From contig NZ_JAXMOC010000008.1 of assembly GCF_034670125.1 (NCBI RefSeq), forward strand, positions 56,710-120,709: a DNA stretch of 64,000 bases. The letters are read 5' to 3'. A program made the translations under genes and the position numbers. Source of the DNA: Maricaulis sp034670125. GTDB lineage: Bacteria; Pseudomonadota; Alphaproteobacteria; Caulobacterales; Maricaulaceae. Below, piece after piece: positions 1-8,251 of this stretch (the stretch's first letter is position 1; each line of letters begins with the position of its first letter). The notes beneath the pieces were generated by a model that was given only the letters and a program-made list of their open reading frames with translations, was not told the DNA's origin and did no database searches.

Positions 1-361
1 AGCCGACCACACCCCACAACCCGATCAGGAGCGGGAAAATCCAGATCGAGGGGATGGGCGGCAGGTTCAAAGCCCCCTCGAGGAAGCCATAGGCAAAGGT
101 TCCAAAACCGGTCAGCAGCGCCGAAATGATCATCGCCTCGGCCAGGATGCGCTGCTTGAACTCATCCAGTGAGCGATAGAAGACCATGACCGCCCACAGG
201 GCGAACAGGCCCGGGATCACCGGCAGCAGGGCGACGACGCCGCGAACCAGTGGGCCGGTCTCATTGGCTCCGAGCCAGGAGACCGAGCCGATCAGGACCA
301 GCATGTAGGCCAGCATCGAGCCGCCGAAGCGGATCATGTAGAGACGGGCGTTCTTCGCCAT
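1..361 (-). CDS. Conserved membrane protein, C-terminus cut by window edge
   Basis: The reading frame starts at an ATG two bases after the stop of the upstream hydrolase gene and runs off the left edge, so about 120 residues are visible. They contain at least three hydrophobic segments (about residues 10-30, 40-60 and 75-95, and the start of a fourth) separated by short polar loops, including a YRSLDEFKQRIL stretch that looks cytosolic. The very short spacing implies co-translation with the alpha/beta hydrolase. I do not recognise a named family; a small multi-pass inner-membrane protein of unknown role is the safest call. The true C-terminus lies outside the window. Confidence 0.7.
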   Translation of the reverse strand, partial: MAKNARLYMIRFGGSMLAYMLVLIGSVSWLGANETGPLVRGVVALLPVIPGLFALWAVMVFYRSLDEFKQRILAEAMIISALLTGFGTFAYGFLEGALNLPPIPSIWIFPLLIGLWGVVG

Positions 362-363
362 GA

Positions 364-1302
364 TCAATCCTCCCCATCCGGGCGCGCAATGACCGCGCCC
401 AAGGCCGTCCGGAACACGGCCGGTTGGTCCAGCATGATGAAATGGCGTGAGCCTTCAATCCGCTGCAATTCAACCGCCGCCAGACCGGCATACTGGTTGG
501 CATAAACAGATTCGAGCTGATCCGCGCTCACCGGCGCCCCCTCGCTCCAGGCGTACATGACCGTCACCGGTACCGACACTTGCGGCAGGACCGAGCTGAA
601 GTCCGCCCCCATCACCTCACCCATCGCCTGGCTGACGACGGCCTGATCGGCCAGTTCCATCCATGCCATGACCCGGGCCTGTCCGTCCGCTGTGATCGAC
701 TGGACCGGGAGGCCCTGCCGCGACATGGCCAGGAATTGCTCACGCGGTGCTGCCGCCATCTGCGCCGAGACGCCCGCCGCATAGGCCGCCGCCTGCGCTT
801 CGGTGATTGCCGGATTGAACAGGCGGGCAAAAAAGGGCGCACTGTCGACCACGACAACCGCGCTGACTTGATCCGGTGCATCAGCGGCCAGCTGTAGCGC
901 AATCTGCGCGCCCATGGAGTGACCGACCAGCACGGCGTCCTCGATGTTCTCTGCGGCGATCCAGGCCGCCAGATCGGCCACCGCACTGCCGACCACACCG
1001 CGCTCGCCGCGCTCGAGCGCCGACACACCGCCAAACCCGGCCAGGGTCACGACATGGGCGTCGACGCTGTCGCCCAGCGCAGCAACGGTTTCGGCCCAAA
1101 CCTCACCCGGCGTCGCCAGACCCGGGACCAGGATGACATCCCGACCGGCCGGAGAACCAAACCGCTCAATCTGTACCGATCCGGCCATGAACGGGTCCGG
1201 TCCCTGCCCGTCGGCCTGCCCGGCGGTTGCACCGACCACAATCGCGACCGCAATGGCAATCCATCCGCCGATACTCATCTTCCCGCTACCATAAGGTTTC
1301 AT
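364..1302 (-). CDS. Secreted alpha/beta-fold hydrolase
   Basis: A predicted protein of 312 residues. It begins with a positively charged N-terminus, a hydrophobic stretch (about residues 10-28) and an AGQADGQ region typical of a cleaved signal peptide, so it is probably periplasmic or outer-membrane associated. The mature part has the alpha/beta hydrolase pattern: oxyanion-loop region VILVPGLATPG, nucleophile elbow GHSMG, and the catalytic His in GSRHFIMLDQP near the end. Substrate is unknown. I chose the start MKPYG at 1302 because a GGAG sits about 9 bases upstream; an in-frame ATG at 1314 is an alternative. Downstream is a membrane protein two bases away. The upstream region is rich in TGTCA/TGACA inverted repeats, suggesting repressor control. 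Confidence 0.85.
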   Translation of the reverse strand: MKPYGSGKMSIGGWIAIAVAIVVGATAGQADGQGPDPFMAGSVQIERFGSPAGRDVILVPGLATPGEVWAETVAALGDSVDAHVVTLAGFGGVSALERGERGVVGSAVADLAAWIAAENIEDAVLVGHSMGAQIALQLAADAPDQVSAVVVVDSAPFFARLFNPAITEAQAAAYAAGVSAQMAAAPREQFLAMSRQGLPVQSITADGQARVMAWMELADQAVVSQAMGEVMGADFSSVLPQVSVPVTVMYAWSEGAPVSADQLESVYANQYAGLAAVELQRIEGSRHFIMLDQPAVFRTALGAVIARPDGED

Positions 1303-1322
1303 CGTATGCTCCATCAGCTCTA

Positions 1323-1339
1323 CATGACTTAGTGTCATG
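1323..1339. promoter_or_regulatory. Candidate operator: inverted repeat CATGAC-N5-GTCATG
   Basis: A perfect 6-bp inverted repeat with a TTAGT spacer lies about 20 bases upstream of the hydrolase start. Within the next 75 bases there are further TGACA/TGTCA boxes, including TGTC-AA-GACA and TGTCA-N8-TGACA, plus a directly repeated TGTCA. Such clustering suggests binding of a dimeric repressor such as a TetR or MarR protein, but no regulator gene is adjacent. Function is inferred. Confidence 0.4.
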
Positions 1340-1444
1340 CATACCTGACACTCAGGAGCGCATCTGTCAAGACAACCTGACAAAAAGGACTGCAAACATG
1401 TCATTATGTCAAGGTAAGGGCGCTCGGCGCGACCCTGCCTGGGG

Positions 1445-1562
1445 TGTCATCCCTGATGAACGCCCCGCGAAGGCGGGGCGAAAGTCAGGGACCTATATGT
1501 GTTCGAATAGTTAGGTCCCCGCCTTGCGTCCGGCCTGCGCCGGACATTCAGCGGGGATGACA
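1445..1562. repeat. Palindromic intergenic repeat, family A copy 1
   Basis: An element of about 118 bp bounded by TGTCATCCC and GGGGATGACA. It contains two GC-rich hairpins (GCCCCGCGAAGGCGGGGC and GTCCGGCCTGCGCCGGAC) on either side of a short AT-richer centre, with the phrases GTCAGGGACCTA and TAGGTCCCCGCC as internal inverted repeats. Three further full-size copies occur at 5.3, 25.1 and 63.8 kb in this window. It lies between gltX and the hydrolase operon and has no coding potential that I trust. Confidence 0.85.
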
Positions 1563-1595
1563 AGACGCGTGAAAGCGCTGACCGAGCCGGATGGG

Positions 1596-2933
1596 CTAGG
1601 CCGCCTCACCCGCCAGACGCTTGAGCACCTTGTCTCGACCGATCAGCGGAAGCAGGACCGCCATCTCGGGACCACGGGCCTCACCGGTCAGCATCAGGCG
1701 CAGCGGCATGAAGAGCTGCTTGCCCTTGCGGCCGGTTGCCTCCTTGAGCGCATTGGTCCAGGCCGACCAGCTGGCACCATCCAGCTCACCGGCCGGCAGG
1801 TGCTGCGCGGCAGCTTCGGCATAATCCGCCTCTTCGATCACCGGCGTCACCGGACCATCAATCAGCACGGCCCAGGCCTTGGCGTCGGCCAGGGTTTCAA
1901 GGTTCGGACGTACCGCCTCCCAGACGGCCTCGCCCTTGTCGGCCCCCAGCGCTGCCAGCTTCGGCTGGGCCACGGCATAGGGCATGGCGTGCAGGAGCTT
2001 GGCGTTCACGCGCTTCAATTCTTCATCGTCAAAACGGGCCGGCGAGCGGGACAACTTGCCCAGGTCAAAGCCTTCCAGAATGCCCTCGACATCAGCGAAG
2101 GCCTCGACCGGATCCGACGTGCCGATGCGGGCCAGCAGCGACATGATCGCCATCGGCTCAAGCCCTTCAACATCGCGCAGATCGGCAATCCCGAGCGAGC
2201 CGGTCCGCTTGGACAGCTTGCCGCCATCAGCGCCGACCAGCAGGGCCTGGTGACCGAACATGGGCGCCTTGCCGCCGAGCGCCTCGAAAATCTCGATCTG
2301 GGCGCCGGAATTGGTGGTGTGATCCTCACCGCGGATGATGTGGGTGATCTCCGACTCGATGTCATCCAGCACGCTGGGCAGCGTGTAGAGGAAGGAGCCG
2401 TCCTCGCGGATCAGGATAGGGTCGGACAGCGACGACGTCTCGATCGAGACAGGGCCACGCACCATGTCGTCCCACTGGACCGGATTGCCGGACAGCTTGA
2501 AACGCCAATGCGGCTTGCGGCCCTCGGCCTCGAAGGCGGCCTTTTCAGCATCGCTCAGGTCCAGGGCGGCGCGGTCATAGACCGGCGGCCGGCCATTGGC
2601 CATTTGCAGGCGACGCTTGCGGTCGAGATCCTCACCGGTCTCATAGCAGGGATAGAGCAGGCCCTTGGCCTTCAGCGCCTCGGCGGCGGCCTCATAGCGG
2701 TCGAACCGGTCCGACTGCTTGAAGGTCTCGTCCCAGGAAATGCCCAACCAGGTCAGGTCGGCGCGGATACCGTCCTCGAAAGCCTGGGTCGAGCGCTCGA
2801 CATCGGTATCGTCAATGCGCAGCACAAACGTCCCGCCCGCCTTGCGCGCGAACAGATAGTTGAAGATCGCGGTGCGGACATTGCCGACATGAAGCTTGCC
2901 GGTCGGGCTGGGCGCAAAACGGACTTTGGTCAT
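1596..2933 (-). CDS. gltX: Glutamate--tRNA ligase
   Basis: Charges tRNA with glutamate in the cytosol. The 445-residue product opens with RFAPSPTGKLHVGN, the class I synthetase HIGH-equivalent, has the Rossmann insertion region, and carries the KLSKR (KMSKS-equivalent) loop near the middle. The alpha-helical anticodon-binding region follows. The length is slightly below the usual 460-480. Many alphaproteobacteria carry two gltX paralogues, one of which can mischarge tRNA-Gln for the amidotransferase route; the sequence alone does not tell me which one this is. It may be transcribed with the four membrane-protein genes upstream. Confidence 0.95.
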   Translation of the reverse strand: MTKVRFAPSPTGKLHVGNVRTAIFNYLFARKAGGTFVLRIDDTDVERSTQAFEDGIRADLTWLGISWDETFKQSDRFDRYEAAAEALKAKGLLYPCYETGEDLDRKRRLQMANGRPPVYDRAALDLSDAEKAAFEAEGRKPHWRFKLSGNPVQWDDMVRGPVSIETSSLSDPILIREDGSFLYTLPSVLDDIESEITHIIRGEDHTTNSGAQIEIFEALGGKAPMFGHQALLVGADGGKLSKRTGSLGIADLRDVEGLEPMAIMSLLARIGTSDPVEAFADVEGILEGFDLGKLSRSPARFDDEELKRVNAKLLHAMPYAVAQPKLAALGADKGEAVWEAVRPNLETLADAKAWAVLIDGPVTPVIEEADYAEAAAQHLPAGELDGASWSAWTNALKEATGRKGKQLFMPLRLMLTGEARGPEMAVLLPLIGRDKVLKRLAGEAA

Positions 2934-3036
2934 CGACGTGGAGCCTCACTGAGATAGAGGCGCAGGGCTTAGCGCTGTCAGGGCATCGGGGCAAGCGGGG
3001 GGTGCGGATGGGGGCAACAGTCAGGAACGGTCACGT

Positions 3037-3555
3037 TCAGTCGAGGCCACGCGCCGTGATGGCGCCCGCCATCGGGTCGTCGACGCGACCTGGACGTCCT
3101 GCGAGGCGCCAATAGGTCCAGCCGGCGGCAGCACCGACGGCGCCGAAAAACATATAGACCCAGATCGGCAAGCCGACGGGCTGCACATCGAGTTCAGGAT
3201 CGCTGATCGACAGAACGAGATCCGCCAATTGCAGCAGAAGCACCGCCAGGATCAGCCCGAGCACAACCTCACACAAGGGTCGGGGCCAGCGCGTGGCACG
3301 CAGGATGCTGACAGCTGCCCAGACGGGCAAGGCGGTCATAGCCGCAGTGCCAAGACCGGCGGGCACGCTCCACAGCGGCGACATGATGACCATCTGCCAT
3401 TCGGCCGGAAAGCTCGGATCAAAGGAGGCCTGGATTGCGGCAAACACACTGCCACCGCCAATCACAACCAGACCGACCAGATAGCAGGTCAGTAGCCACG
3501 CGCCGATAGCCCGCCAAGGTTTTTGCCCCACAACTTCCCTGATATTGCTCAGCAT
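3037..3555 (-). CDS. Hypothetical membrane protein, tandem paralogue 1 of 4
   Basis: A 172-residue protein with four predicted membrane segments. It shares two signatures with the three genes upstream: an internal TALP..x..R...WPRP loop followed by a GA-rich helix, and a C-terminal GWTYWRLAGRPGR ending the last helix. No enzymatic motif is visible. It is last of the four paralogues in transcription order, 59 bases after the previous one, and lies 103 bases ahead of gltX. Start chosen at the first in-frame ATG; the ribosome-binding site is weak. I do not recognise a named family. Confidence 0.75.
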   Translation of the reverse strand: MLSNIREVVGQKPWRAIGAWLLTCYLVGLVVIGGGSVFAAIQASFDPSFPAEWQMVIMSPLWSVPAGLGTAAMTALPVWAAVSILRATRWPRPLCEVVLGLILAVLLLQLADLVLSISDPELDVQPVGLPIWVYMFFGAVGAAAGWTYWRLAGRPGRVDDPMAGAITARGLD

Positions 3556-3614
3556 TCAACAAAGCCGCTTCCCGATTGATGGCCAGCCCAGGCAAAACGC
3601 TTCAGGTGGCAGAA

Positions 3615-4052
3615 TCAAGGCCGCACCGACAGCCACCAATACACCCCACCGCCAACCAGTCCGGTCGCTGCGAAGAAGGCTGTCATCGGCACGCCTTCCA
3701 GGCCGTAGGAAAGCGGCATGCCGAAGATCTGGATGGCGGCGGCGCCGGTCAGGGCGCCCATCAGCAGGTGAACGGGCAGGCCGTACCAGCCGCGCCAGCG
3801 CCGGACCCAGGTCAGGATCACGGTCGGGAGGGCGGTCAGGACGGCGATATAGCCGCCGATGAACAGGCTGCCCGGGATCAGGGCCTGAAGGAATTCGGCC
3901 TCGGCCTCGACGCCGCCCTCCGCCTCGATAACGGCCAGCAAGGCAAAGCCGATGACGACCGTCAGGCCGGACGCGACAGCGGCAGCCAGCCAGGCCAGGA
4001 TATTGCGCATCGAGCCAGAAAAGCTCAGCGGCGGGCGTGTCGGTGTGGTCAT
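3615..4052 (-). CDS. Hypothetical membrane protein, tandem paralogue 2 of 4
   Basis: A 145-residue product with four hydrophobic segments. The start at 4052 (MTTPTRPPLS) is preceded by AAAGGGGATC, a good Shine-Dalgarno; an upstream ATG would extend into the previous gene's tail and is less likely. It has the family features LTALP..ILTWVRRWRGW and a degenerate C-terminus GGVYWWLSVRP where the paralogues have AGRP. It is the most diverged and shortest of the four. The cluster arrangement suggests gene duplication in place; function unknown. Confidence 0.75.
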   Translation of the reverse strand: MTTPTRPPLSFSGSMRNILAWLAAAVASGLTVVIGFALLAVIEAEGGVEAEAEFLQALIPGSLFIGGYIAVLTALPTVILTWVRRWRGWYGLPVHLLMGALTGAAAIQIFGMPLSYGLEGVPMTAFFAATGLVGGGVYWWLSVRP

Positions 4053-4080
4053 GATGATCCCCTTTCCCGTCTCACTCTTA

Positions 4081-4575
4081 TCAATCAAAGACATGATCCT
4101 GAACGATTTTCTGCGGCAATGGGTCATGCGGTTGCGGGCGCCCGGCTATCTGCCAATAGACCCAGCCGCTGATCGCGCCGGCAAGGGCGAAGCCTGCCAC
4201 GGTCAGCCAGCCGCTCCAGCGGCCATCCCTGGCTATCGCTATCCCGCTTATCCCCACAATCAACGCGGCACCGAGACCGGCGCCACCGATCATGTCGGCA
4301 AGGGGACGGGGCCAGCGGATGGCGCGGATCACACTGGTCAGGATCAACGCGGGTATGGCTGTGAAGAAGGCCACGACAAAGCCGACGAGAAAGCCCAAGA
4401 ACGGCGCGATCAGTATCGCGCTCAATCCGGCCGCCAGCGCGTTTTCGACGACAATACCCTGGTACAGGCCAAACTCGAGCGAAACTGCCGCGCCCGCCAC
4501 ATAACAGGCAACCAACCAGGCCCCGATTGCCTGCAAGGGGTCCGCACCAAACGCTGTCTTCCAGATCGCCGTCAT
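4081..4575 (-). CDS. Hypothetical membrane protein, tandem paralogue 3 of 4
   Basis: A 164-residue four-helix membrane protein. Its N-terminus (DPLQAIGAWLVACYVAGA) resembles that of paralogue 1 (PWRAIGAWLLTCYLVGL), and it carries FTAIP..x..RAIRWPRPL and a C-terminal GWVYWQIAGRPQP. The ATG overlaps the stop of the upstream paralogue by 4 bases, so translation is probably coupled. A conserved RWPRP loop shared with paralogue 1 suggests these two are the closest pair. No known domain recognised. Confidence 0.75.
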   Translation of the reverse strand: MTAIWKTAFGADPLQAIGAWLVACYVAGAAVSLEFGLYQGIVVENALAAGLSAILIAPFLGFLVGFVVAFFTAIPALILTSVIRAIRWPRPLADMIGGAGLGAALIVGISGIAIARDGRWSGWLTVAGFALAGAISGWVYWQIAGRPQPHDPLPQKIVQDHVFD

Positions 4576-5168
4576 GCCTGTGCCCGCCCGTGCTCAATCT
4601 CGTCATCGCCTCGGCAAGGACCGGGTCTCCCGGCGGCCAGCCAGTAGGCCAGACCGCCAACGCCGCCGCTGAAGGCCGCGAACAATGTCATTGCGATGCC
4701 GCGCGGACCGTCCAGAACCGGCCAGCCGAACAGCTGGGCCAGTACCGCCCCCATCAAGGCTGCTGTGAGAAAGTCCGACCCGCCGCGGTGCCAGTGTGCG
4801 GCGCGTTCGGCGAGAACAAGGAGCGGCATGGGAATGGCGGTCAGGAAGGCCACCAACGCGGCATAGGCCAAGGCCCCCGGCAGAGCGCCCGCCAGAACGG
4901 CGAGAAAGCCCAGAGGTTCACTCTGCCCGCCGGCGAGATCCGCGACACCGATTGCCCAGTACCCCGTCAGGGCCGTGGCCGCGCATCCGGTGAGCCAGGC
5001 CACCACCGGGCTGCACGCGCGGGGACGCGTCACCGGCCCCGTCATGACATTGAAGACACCCGCGTCTCGCGTGTCGCGGCCCGACAAGCGGTCAAGTGCA
5101 CCATCCCGCCGCGCCATTCGATCCGCGTTACGGGCCAACGTTCGCGGGAGCCTGTCATATGCCTTCAT
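4572..5168 (-). CDS. Hypothetical membrane protein, tandem paralogue 4 of 4 (first in operon)
   Basis: The first gene of the four-gene set, 198 residues from the ATG at 5168, which has a strong GGAGGTG five bases upstream; an ATG four codons earlier is possible. Unlike its paralogues it has a charged N-terminal extension of about 50 residues rich in Arg and Asp before the first membrane helix. The family marks are LTAIPMPLLVLAERAAHW and AYWLAAGRPGP near the C-terminus. A perfect 8-bp inverted repeat lies 19 bases upstream of the start and probably overlaps the promoter. Confidence 0.75.
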   Translation of the reverse strand: MKAYDRLPRTLARNADRMARRDGALDRLSGRDTRDAGVFNVMTGPVTRPRACSPVVAWLTGCAATALTGYWAIGVADLAGGQSEPLGFLAVLAGALPGALAYAALVAFLTAIPMPLLVLAERAAHWHRGGSDFLTAALMGAVLAQLFGWPVLDGPRGIAMTLFAAFSGGVGGLAYWLAAGRPGPCRGDDEIEHGRAQA

Positions 5169-5186
5169 GTCCACCTCCATTCGTTC

Positions 5187-5206
5187 ATTTCTGTTGTGAC
5201 AGAAAT
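5187..5206. promoter_or_regulatory. Candidate operator: ATTTCTGT-N4-ACAGAAAT
   Basis: A perfect inverted repeat with 8-base arms and a TGTG spacer stands immediately upstream of the four-paralogue membrane operon. Its size and symmetry fit a helix-turn-helix dimer site. No regulator is encoded next to it, so the cognate protein is unknown. Confidence 0.45.
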
Positions 5207-5282
5207 AACTGGTTTGACGAATGTGACGGGGTGACGCAGGCCGGCTCGGCAGGCGTTGTCAAAACCAACAACCTACAAACCT

Positions 5283-5400
5283 TGTCATCCCTGATGGACG
5301 CCCGGCGAAGGCCGGGCGCAAGTCAGGGACCTAACTGATGGCAGACACATAGATCCCCGCCCTGCGTCCCGCCTTCGCGGGACATCCGGCGGGGATGACA
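5283..5400. repeat. Palindromic intergenic repeat, family A copy 2
   Basis: Same architecture as the copy at 1.45 kb: TGTCATCCC at the left end, GGGGATGACA at the right, two GC-rich hairpins (GCCCGGCGAAGGCCGGGC and GTCCCGCCTTCGCGGGAC) and an AT-richer centre. It fills most of the space between the membrane operon promoter and the 3' end of nadE. Confidence 0.85.
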
Positions 5401-5426
5401 AGCAAACCCGGGCGACTGGGGCGCCC

Positions 5427-7085
5427 CTAGTTCCGGAACCGGTTGGTGATCGGATACCGCCGGTCACGGCCGAAATTCTTGGGGCCGATCTTGACGCCGG
5501 GCGGGGCCTGGCGGCGTTTGTATTCGGCGCGGTAGAGCAGGTTCTCGATGCGTTTGACCTCGGCCTCGTCATGACCGTCGGCGACCAGCTCACGGACCGA
5601 GCGCTCTTCCTCGATCAGGCCGTAGAGGATGGCGTCGAGCACGTCATAGGGCGGCAGGCTGTCCTCATCCTTCTGGTCCTCGGCCAGTTCGGCCGAGGGC
5701 GGCTTGGTGATGATGCGTTCGGGGATGACCTGGCCGACCGGGCCGAGGCCGACCTGATGATTGGCCGAATTGCGCCACCAGGCGAGTTCGAAGACTTCCG
5801 TCTTGTAGATGTCTTTCAGGGCGTTATAGCCGCCATTCATATCGCCATAGAGGGTGGCATAGCCGACCGCCATCTCCGACTTGTTGCCGGTCGACAGCAC
5901 CATCGGGCCAAACTTGTTGGACAGCGCCATCAAGACCACGCCGCGAGCACGGGACTGGAGATTTTCCTCGGTCGTGTCGGGCTGAGTGCCCCTGAATGGC
6001 GACGACAGGATGGCATTGAAGGAAGCAATGGTCGGCTCGACATCGATGATGTCATAGCGGATGCCCAGCGCCTCGGCGCAGGCCTTGGCGTCCTCGAAAC
6101 TTTCCTGGCTGGTGTATTTCGACGGCATCATCACCGCCCAGACCTTGTCGGCGCCCAGCGCGTCGACCGCGATGGCGGCCGAGATCGCACTGTCGATCCC
6201 GCCGGACATGCCCAGCACCACACCGGGAAAGCCGTTCTTGCCGATATAATCGCCCAGCGCGCGGGTCATCGCCTTCCAGTCGGCTTCCAGACCGGACTTG
6301 ACCGAAACAACCTGCCCGCCAGCGCCGAACCAGCCCTTGTCGGTGCGCACCCATTCCACGGCATCAATGGCTTCCTCGAACGCCGGCAGCCGCTGGACCT
6401 CGCGGCCCTCGCTGTCTCGCGAGAAGGAGGCCCCGTCAAAGACAAGCTCGTCTTGGCCACCGACCTGATTGACAAAGATGATCGCCTTGGGCGCCGCCCA
6501 GCTGTCGAACCAGCGGGCAAAGGCCTGCTTGCGTTCACGCTCGATCGTCCGCCGCCAGGGCGAGCCATTGAGCGTGATGATCATCTCGGCGCCCTTCTCG
6601 ATCAACGCCTTGGGCACCGTACCGAGCCACAGGTCCTCACAGATCGGCAGGCCGAGCTTGATGCCGCGCCATTTGACGATGTCCGGCAAAGGCCCTGGCT
6701 GGAACACGCGCTTTTCGTCGAACACGGCATAATTGGGCAGTTCGTGCTTGAAACGCAGGGCGACCAGCTGGCCCTCGTCGAGCAGGGCGACAGCGTTGTA
6801 CAGCGACTTGTTCTGTCGCCAGGGCAGGCCGATCAGGATCGCCGGGCCATCACGGGTAATGGCCGCCAGCGTATCAAGCGCCGATCGGCAGGCCTCGACC
6901 GCGGACGGTTTGAGCACCAGATCCTCGGGCGGATAGCCCAGCAGGAACATTTCCGGATAGACGACTATGTCACCGCCGCGCGTCTTCGCTTCGGCGTGGG
7001 CGGCACGGGCCTTGGCCAGATTGCCGGCCACATCCCCGACAACCGGGTTGAGCTGGGCGGTGACGAGAATGATGCGATCTGTCAT
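5427..7085 (-). CDS. nadE: Glutamine-dependent NAD+ synthase
   Basis: Catalyses the last step of NAD biosynthesis: ATP-dependent amidation of deamido-NAD using ammonia released from glutamine. At 552 residues it is the two-domain form. The N-terminal nitrilase-like glutaminase (about 1-260) shows its catalytic triad in YPEMFLLGYPPEDL (Glu), FKHELPNYAVF (Lys) and LPICEDLW (Cys). The C-terminal synthetase (about 270-552) has the pyrophosphate loop GMSGGIDSA and the STGNKSE motif. It lies 40 bases downstream of an oxidoreductase gene on the same strand. A family A repeat follows its stop and may act in 3' end formation. Confidence 0.96.
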   Translation of the reverse strand: MTDRIILVTAQLNPVVGDVAGNLAKARAAHAEAKTRGGDIVVYPEMFLLGYPPEDLVLKPSAVEACRSALDTLAAITRDGPAILIGLPWRQNKSLYNAVALLDEGQLVALRFKHELPNYAVFDEKRVFQPGPLPDIVKWRGIKLGLPICEDLWLGTVPKALIEKGAEMIITLNGSPWRRTIERERKQAFARWFDSWAAPKAIIFVNQVGGQDELVFDGASFSRDSEGREVQRLPAFEEAIDAVEWVRTDKGWFGAGGQVVSVKSGLEADWKAMTRALGDYIGKNGFPGVVLGMSGGIDSAISAAIAVDALGADKVWAVMMPSKYTSQESFEDAKACAEALGIRYDIIDVEPTIASFNAILSSPFRGTQPDTTEENLQSRARGVVLMALSNKFGPMVLSTGNKSEMAVGYATLYGDMNGGYNALKDIYKTEVFELAWWRNSANHQVGLGPVGQVIPERIITKPPSAELAEDQKDEDSLPPYDVLDAILYGLIEEERSVRELVADGHDEAEVKRIENLLYRAEYKRRQAPPGVKIGPKNFGRDRRYPITNRFRN

Positions 7086-7125
7086 GGCCGCGATTTAGAC
7101 CGCGCCGCAAGTCCCTGCAAGAGGG

Positions 7126-8055
7126 TCAGGAGCCGTAGGTCCGGGCGCCATCGATCGCGCGCGCTGCGTCCAGGGCCCGAAGACCGGCAATTCCCGGTAC
7201 CGCCACCGGCCCGCCATCGAGGACTGCCGCGATGAAGGCCGAGACATTGGCGCCGAGGGAATCCTTGGCGACAGGGTCGTCGGCGAAATCCGGATTGAGA
7301 TTGTAGGGCGTCGAATTCTCGAAGGTCTTGGCGACGAAATCGATGTCCAGCACACCGGTCTCATACTCCACGCGCATCTTGCGATCGCGCTCGTGATGGA
7401 TCCGGCTGGCGATCAACTCTGCCTCGCAACCATTGTCGAAGACCAGGCTTGCCCTGGCGACATCGGGATGCCCATAGCGGCCCTTGTCGACCTCGCCGGA
7501 GACACGCTTCACGGCGCTGCCCGACAGCGCGATCACAAGATCCAGGTCATGGATCATCAGATCCAGCGTCACCGAGACGTCGAGACAGCGATCCGACGGC
7601 GGCCCCATGCGGCTGGCGGTGATCTTGCGGGGTGTGGCATCCACCGCGAACAAGCCCATCGCGTTGAACACGAAGCGCTCCTGATGGCCGACCTGGAGCA
7701 CACAACCATGCTTGGAGGCCAGGGCAATCAATTCACGCGCCTCTTCAACCGATGCCGCGATCGGCTTTTCCACGAGCACATGCTTGCCCAGCGCCAGCGC
7801 CGTGGCGGCCGCTTCAAAATGATGGACAGCGGGACTGGCGACGGTGATCGCATCGACGCCGCACAGAAGCTCGGCGAAATTGTCATACGCCCTGACGCCA
7901 TGCCTGTCGGCCAGCGCCCGGGCACGGTCCAGATCCGGTTCATATATCCCGACCAGCTCGACGCGGTCGTTCGCGGCGTATTTCGACGCATGAAAGCCGC
8001 CAAACACGCCGGCCCCGACAACGCCGGTCCGCAAGATGCGAGAATTGGATGTCAT
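7126..8055 (-). CDS. Gfo/Idh/MocA-family NAD(P)-dependent oxidoreductase
   Basis: A 309-residue protein with an N-terminal Rossmann fold (TGVVGAGVFGGFHASKY), the HVLVEKPIA signature of the family containing the catalytic Lys, and a C-terminal alpha/beta domain with QVGHQERF and a conserved His in the DLMIHDLDL motif. Members oxidise or reduce sugars, often nucleotide-linked; some alphaproteobacterial members (GnnA) oxidise UDP-GlcNAc at C3 for lipid A, but no GnnB-like aminotransferase is adjacent, so the substrate is not assigned. The start at 8055 has GAGG upstream; a longer frame beginning further upstream lacks support. It shares a divergent promoter region with the gene at 8252. Confidence 0.88.
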   Translation of the reverse strand: MTSNSRILRTGVVGAGVFGGFHASKYAANDRVELVGIYEPDLDRARALADRHGVRAYDNFAELLCGVDAITVASPAVHHFEAAATALALGKHVLVEKPIAASVEEARELIALASKHGCVLQVGHQERFVFNAMGLFAVDATPRKITASRMGPPSDRCLDVSVTLDLMIHDLDLVIALSGSAVKRVSGEVDKGRYGHPDVARASLVFDNGCEAELIASRIHHERDRKMRVEYETGVLDIDFVAKTFENSTPYNLNPDFADDPVAKDSLGANVSAFIAAVLDGGPVAVPGIAGLRALDAARAIDGARTYGS

Positions 8056-8251
8056 GAACAAAACCTCGATTGATGCCGCCGTGAATAGCGCTGCGGCTGG
8101 CACGATCAAGCACCCCATGCATCACCACTTGTTTCCGGCGATTGCAAGGCAGGCGCGACAACACGGCCCCGCCAGGCAAAGGCAGGGCCGGTTTTCTCCC
8201 TTGCACGACCTTGGTCCGGACGTAGGATGCGGGCCAACCGAGGGGGACGGC

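Noticed and set aside
1524..2957. Long open frame antisense to gltX
   Set aside because: Shadow of the complementary strand; no recognisable domain, and gltX motifs are clear on the minus strand.
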